This document shows, piece by piece, positions 60,787-64,000 of a DNA stretch of 64,000 nucleotides. The translations under genes were made by a program, and so were the position numbers. This DNA is from Bacteroidaceae bacterium. Its GTDB lineage: Bacteria > Bacteroidota > Bacteroidia > Bacteroidales > Bacteroidaceae. Numbering within the stretch: the stretch's first letter is position 1; the number at the start of each line of letters is the position of its first letter. The stretch spans positions 1 through 64,000 of the forward strand of contig JAFWPH010000003.1 of the NCBI GenBank assembly GCA_017509605.1, given 5' to 3'. A model generated the notes under the pieces. It did not search any database. It worked only from the letters and a program-made list of their open reading frames with translations, and was not told the origin of the DNA.

Positions 60787-61383
60787 ATGGCCGAAACGAA
60801 GAAGATCAAGACTGCATTGGTGTCAGTCTATCACAAGGACGGGCTTGACGAATTGCTCGCCCAACTCAATAAGGAAGGTGTAAGATTCCTCTCTACAGGT
60901 GGAACCCAGTCATTTATCACCAGTCTGGGTTATGAATGCGACAAGGTCGAAGACCTTACTACTTATCCCTCGATTCTTGGTGGTCGCGTCAAGACGCTTC
61001 ATCCAAAGGTGTTCGGTGGAATCTTAGGTCGTCGTGAATTGGAAGGCGACCAGATCGAAATGTCTAAATACGGAATACCTGAAATCGACTTGGTCATTGT
61101 TGACCTCTATCCGTTCGAGGAGACGGTAGCCTCCACCAACGACGAGAGTGCCATTATCGAGAAGATTGATATAGGTGGTATATCACTCATCCGTGCCGGT
61201 GCAAAGAACTTCAACGATGTAGTCATTGTTCCGAGCAAGTCGGAGTACAAGGCTTTGCTCGACATCGTGAAGGCTCAGGGCGCCTGCACCACCAAGGCTC
61301 AGCGCAAGTGGTTTGCCAAGCAGGCATTTGGTGTCAGCTCTCATTACGATACAGCCATCCACGCCTATTTCGAGAAAGAATAG
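60787..61383 (+). CDS. purH: IMP cyclohydrolase (PurH N-terminal domain only)
   Basis: This 198-residue protein is the MGS-like IMP cyclohydrolase domain of PurH, which closes FAICAR to IMP in the last step of purine synthesis. It shows 'ALVSVYHKDGLDELLAQL', 'VRFLSTGGTQSFI', 'GGRVKTLHPKVFGGIL', 'DLVIVDLYPFEETV' and 'EKIDIGGISLIRAGAKNFNDV'. The usual bifunctional PurH is about 510 residues and carries an AICAR transformylase domain after this one. Here the protein ends cleanly at the domain boundary (HAYFEKE) and no transformylase sequence follows before mreB. The transformylase must be encoded elsewhere or the step done by another enzyme. Confidence 0.93.
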   Translation: MAETKKIKTALVSVYHKDGLDELLAQLNKEGVRFLSTGGTQSFITSLGYECDKVEDLTTYPSILGGRVKTLHPKVFGGILGRRELEGDQIEMSKYGIPEIDLVIVDLYPFEETVASTNDESAIIEKIDIGGISLIRAGAKNFNDVVIVPSKSEYKALLDIVKAQGACTTKAQRKWFAKQAFGVSSHYDTAIHAYFEKE

Positions 61384-61426
61384 CGCGGGGATAGATGTCA
61401 TCGCTGCAATTCGTTATTTCGTTTTA

Positions 61427-61452
61427 TCGTTATCGCATGATATCGATAGCGA
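61427..61452. other. Hairpin between the IMP cyclohydrolase and mreB genes
   Basis: TCGTTATCG (61427-61435) pairs with CGATAGCGA (61444-61452) with one T-G pair around an 8-base loop. No T run follows, so it may be an RNA-processing or attenuation structure and not a terminator. Confidence 0.4.
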
Positions 61453-61518
61453 CATTACGAGTGCAGAAGGAATAGAAATATTAAGAATTGAATAAATAAT
61501 AAAAACGAGAATTTTTGT

Positions 61519-62544
61519 ATGGGATTTTTTTCACTTTACCAAGACATAGCAATGGACCTTGGTACCGCCAACACCATCATCTCCAACAATGGTAAGATTG
61601 TGGTTGACGAGCCGTCCGTTGTAGCCTTAGACAAGATCAGCAACAAGATGATTGCAGTAGGCGGTAAGGCAAAGATGATGTACGAGAAGACGCATGAGAA
61701 TATCCGCACAGTACGTCCGTTGCGCGACGGTGTGATCGCCGACTTCTTTGCTTGCGAGCAGATGATGCGCGGTATGATCAAGATGGTGCATTCTGGTCAT
61801 CATCTTTTCTCTCCCTCACTCCGAATGGTGATTGGTGTGCCCTCTGGCTCCACTGAGGTTGAGCTCCGTGCTGTTCGCGACTCCGCCGAGCACTCTGGTG
61901 GTCGTGATGTCTATCTCATCTACGAGCCTATGGCGGCTGCTATCGGTATCGGTCTCGACGTTGAGGCTCCCGAGGGCAACATGGTGGTGGATATCGGTGG
62001 TGGCAGCACTGAGATTGCTGTGATCAGCCTTGGTGGTATCGTCACCAACAACTCCATCCGCGTGGCTGGCGATGACCTGACCTCCGACATCCAGGAGTAC
62101 ATGAACCGTCAGCACAACGTGAAGGTGAGCGAGCGTATGGCCGAGCGTATCAAGATCAATGTGGGTTCAGCACTCACTGACCTGCCCGCCGAGTTGGCGC
62201 CCGAGGACTTTGTGGTTCACGGACCGAACAAGATCAACTTCCTCCCGATGGAGATACCTGTTTGCTATCAGGAAATCGCTCATTGCATCGACAAGTCGGT
62301 GGCCAAGATTGAGTCTGCTGTGCTCAACGCTTTGGAATACACTCCACCAGAGCTTTACGCCGACATCGTCAAGAACGGCATCTGGTTGACCGGTGGTGGC
62401 GCGCTGTTGCGCGGTCTCGACAAGCGTCTGACCGACAAGATCAAGATCCAGTTCCACATCGCCGACGACCCGTTGCACAGTGTGGCCAAGGGTACAGGCA
62501 TTGCCTTGAAGAACGTGCGCAACTTCACGTTCCTCATGAGATAG
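61519..62544 (+). CDS. mreB: Rod shape-determining protein MreB
   Basis: MreB is the actin-like filament that guides lateral wall synthesis. The 341-residue protein has 'AMDLGTANTIISNNG' (phosphate 1), 'GVIADFFACEQMMRGMI', 'VIGVPSGSTEVE', 'YEPMAAAIGIGLDV', 'MVVDIGGGSTEIAVISLGGIV' (phosphate 2) and 'GIWLTGGGALLRGLDK' (adenosine). Length and all nucleotide-binding motifs are normal. The start 'MGFFSLYQDIAMDLGT' keeps a short amphipathic N-terminus for membrane binding. It is the first of mreB-mreC-mreD and follows the purH-like gene after 135 bases. Confidence 0.97.
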   Translation: MGFFSLYQDIAMDLGTANTIISNNGKIVVDEPSVVALDKISNKMIAVGGKAKMMYEKTHENIRTVRPLRDGVIADFFACEQMMRGMIKMVHSGHHLFSPSLRMVIGVPSGSTEVELRAVRDSAEHSGGRDVYLIYEPMAAAIGIGLDVEAPEGNMVVDIGGGSTEIAVISLGGIVTNNSIRVAGDDLTSDIQEYMNRQHNVKVSERMAERIKINVGSALTDLPAELAPEDFVVHGPNKINFLPMEIPVCYQEIAHCIDKSVAKIESAVLNALEYTPPELYADIVKNGIWLTGGGALLRGLDKRLTDKIKIQFHIADDPLHSVAKGTGIALKNVRNFTFLMR

Positions 62545-62566
62545 ACTTTTGATGACAGAAAAAAAC

Positions 62567-62596
62567 AGCATAGCGGACTAAGGAATCCGCTATGCT
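62567..62596. other. Perfect hairpin between mreB and mreC
   Basis: AGCATAGCGGA (62567-62577) and TCCGCTATGCT (62586-62596) form an 11-base stem with loop CTAAGGAA. There is an A run before it and no T run behind it, so on the plus strand it is more likely to set the mreB:mreC ratio (stability or attenuation) than to end transcription. Confidence 0.55.
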
Positions 62597-62647
62597 TGTG
62601 CTTATAGGGCATAGACGCGAAAGACACTATGATGCTATAGACAGAAG

Positions 62648-63493
62648 ATGCGCAATCTATTCGATTTTTTGGTTAAGTACAGCTATTGGCTGTTGTTTCT
62701 GGTGCTTGAGGGTATCAGCCTGGCTATGTTGGTGTCGCACAACAGTTATCATGGCAGCGTGTTCCTTTCTTCGGCCAACAGGGTTACCGGGAAGGTCTAT
62801 GAATGGGAGAGTGAGTTGACGTCCTACCTCTCGTTGAAGGATGCGAACCGTCAGTTGGTGGACGACAATGTTGAGATGCGCCTTCGTATAGCAGCATTGG
62901 AGAAGCAGTTGGAGGATGCGAGGAAAGACAGCCTTCAGTTGGATTTCGTTGCTCCCGAATACCATTTGGTTCATGCCCAGGTGGTCAAAGCCACACTGCA
63001 CCGCAACAACAATTACCTGACGATAGACAAAGGCGCTCGCGACGGCATCCGTCCAGAGATGGCTGTCATCAGTTCCGGTGGTGTGGCAGGCATCGTCTAT
63101 CTCACCTCCGAGCATTATTCAATCGTGATCCCGTTGTTGAATGTCCGTTCGAGCATCAGTTGCAAGGCACGCAACTCCAAGTACTTTGGCACGTTGCAGT
63201 GGCAGCGTGGCGCTGTGAACATCGCCTACGTGATTGACGTTCCCCGTCACGCCAACGTCCATAAGGGCGAGGTGGTGGAAACCAACGGCTTTTCAGAGGT
63301 ATTCCCCGCCGGCATACCTATTGGGCGTATTCTTGATGTGGGCGACTCCCCCGATGGATTGTCGTTCATGCTCAAGGTTCAACTATTCACCGATTTCTCC
63401 ACTTTGCGCGATGTGTGTGTGCTGACGAATTACCATCGCATGGAGAAGAAAATTCTGGAGCAGAAAGCCGATTCGCTTGGCATCGACCCATAG
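62648..63493 (+). CDS. mreC: Rod shape-determining protein MreC
   Basis: MreC is a periplasmic scaffold of the elongasome that activates PBP2-RodA. The 281-residue protein has a short cytoplasmic start (MRNLFDFLVKYSY), one transmembrane helix (about 12-30), a coiled coil (about 60-100, 'MRLRIAALEKQLEDARK') and the two-barrel beta domain, with 'ATLHRNNNYLTIDKGARDGI' and 'VVETNGFSEVFPAGIPIGRIL', the family signatures. It follows mreB after 103 bases containing a perfect hairpin and precedes mreD by 55 bases. Confidence 0.95.
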   Translation: MRNLFDFLVKYSYWLLFLVLEGISLAMLVSHNSYHGSVFLSSANRVTGKVYEWESELTSYLSLKDANRQLVDDNVEMRLRIAALEKQLEDARKDSLQLDFVAPEYHLVHAQVVKATLHRNNNYLTIDKGARDGIRPEMAVISSGGVAGIVYLTSEHYSIVIPLLNVRSSISCKARNSKYFGTLQWQRGAVNIAYVIDVPRHANVHKGEVVETNGFSEVFPAGIPIGRILDVGDSPDGLSFMLKVQLFTDFSTLRDVCVLTNYHRMEKKILEQKADSLGIDP

Positions 63494-63548
63494 TATCACT
63501 CGTCGTCATCCATTGCCATCGCTATCAGGTTAATAACAACCATTGTTC

Positions 63549-64000
63549 ATGAACAGAGGCATTATAAATAGGTTTCTTGGTTTCTGCATCGTTCTGTTGG
63601 TACAGGTGTTGGTCCTCAACAATGTGCATATCCTCGGTGTTGTCACACCGTTGCTCTTGGTTTATCCAATCCTGTGCTTCCACCGTGGCGCGATGCGTGT
63701 GAGCCTTTTGTTGTGGAGCTTCTCCTTCGGAATCATCTACGACATGTTCTCCGACACTTGGGGCATGGGAATGTTCACCAATACCTTGCTTGCGTTTATC
63801 CAGCCTGGTTTGCTCAACCTCTTCTCTCCTCATGATGAGGACGATGAGGAAACTGAGTTCGAACCCGACCTTTTCTCCATGGGTATTGGCCACTTCCTGG
63901 CCTACGCGTTTTTCGGCACGCTGATCTACCATACGGTGTTCAATCTTCTCAACGCTTTCAACGTCTCGAGCATCATCTATACCTTGATAGCGATTGGAGG
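63549..64000 (+). CDS. mreD: Rod shape-determining protein MreD, 3' end missing
   Basis: The frame starts at ATG 63549 (MNRGIINRFLGFCIVLLVQ) and is still open at the last base, so about 150 residues are visible and the C-terminus lies outside the window. Several hydrophobic helices are present, with 'VLVLNNVHILGVVTPLLLVYPIL' region and 'FSFGIIYDMFSDTWGMGMFTNTLL' typical of MreD in Bacteroidetes. A hydrophilic loop (DEDDEETEFEPD) separates the two halves. MreD is an integral partner of MreC. Position directly behind mreC supports the call. Confidence 0.9.
   Translation, partial: MNRGIINRFLGFCIVLLVQVLVLNNVHILGVVTPLLLVYPILCFHRGAMRVSLLLWSFSFGIIYDMFSDTWGMGMFTNTLLAFIQPGLLNLFSPHDEDDEETEFEPDLFSMGIGHFLAYAFFGTLIYHTVFNLLNAFNVSSIIYTLIAIG

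Overview
The window looks like chromosomal DNA of a Bacteroidales bacterium, most probably Prevotellaceae. The evidence is Bacteroidetes-type promoters (TTTG or TTG, about 19-20 bases, then TAnnTTTG), almost no Shine-Dalgarno sequences, a dcw cluster without ddl, murB or murF between ftsL and ftsZ, an FtsA with a long coiled-coil tail, a glycine-lipid (glsA-glsB) pair, and very large secreted proteins that end in a PorSS-like tail with the form 'GIYIINGHKVLIK'.

Layout: 1-3179 holds the end of a flavodoxin-family oxidoreductase, a Fur-type regulator and a secreted GH35 beta-galactosidase. 3201-4343 is a minus-strand unit of a DUF3667 membrane protein with the collapsed remnant of an acyltransferase gene in front of it. 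4597-21028 is the dcw cluster: mraZ, rsmH, ftsL-like, ftsI, murE, mraY, murD, ftsW, murG, murC, ftsQ, ftsA, ftsZ. It supplies meso-diaminopimelate peptidoglycan precursors and the division ring, with a probable MraZ operator in front and an internal promoter before murG. 21094-29031 holds yqeY, gyrB, rpsT, tRNA-Glu, recO, glsA-glsB and a dGTPase.

29182-51958 runs on the plus strand: dut, a TPR protein, then about 18 kb with four large secreted-protein genes, then a DUF4292 lipoprotein and an EnvC-like protein. From memory of other Bacteroidales, dut, TPR, DUF4292 and EnvC are usual neighbours, so the four large genes look like an insertion. They encode a 2136-residue protein with an intact CX5R phosphatase motif, a beta-helix protein, a 1096-residue protein with LRR and dockerin-like parts, and a 2194-residue protein with an N-terminal cohesin-like domain. 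The last two genes overlap by 4 bases. A dockerin-like and a cohesin-like domain in translationally coupled genes is the strongest candidate here for an undescribed system, probably a cell-surface or secreted assembly.

51988-60380 holds minus-strand housekeeping genes (M20 deacylase, CYTH, prfB, VanZ, rplS) mixed with plus-strand genes (a sodium symporter, tRNA-Pro, a GH43 enzyme) and tRNA-Phe. 60787-64000 is a purH gene reduced to its IMP cyclohydrolase domain, followed by the rod-shape genes mreB, mreC and mreD (cut by the window end).

A family of hairpin-bearing intergenic repeats (21094, 53134, three tandem copies at 54897-55148, and 60660) recurs across the window and matches no RNA or repeat family known to me.
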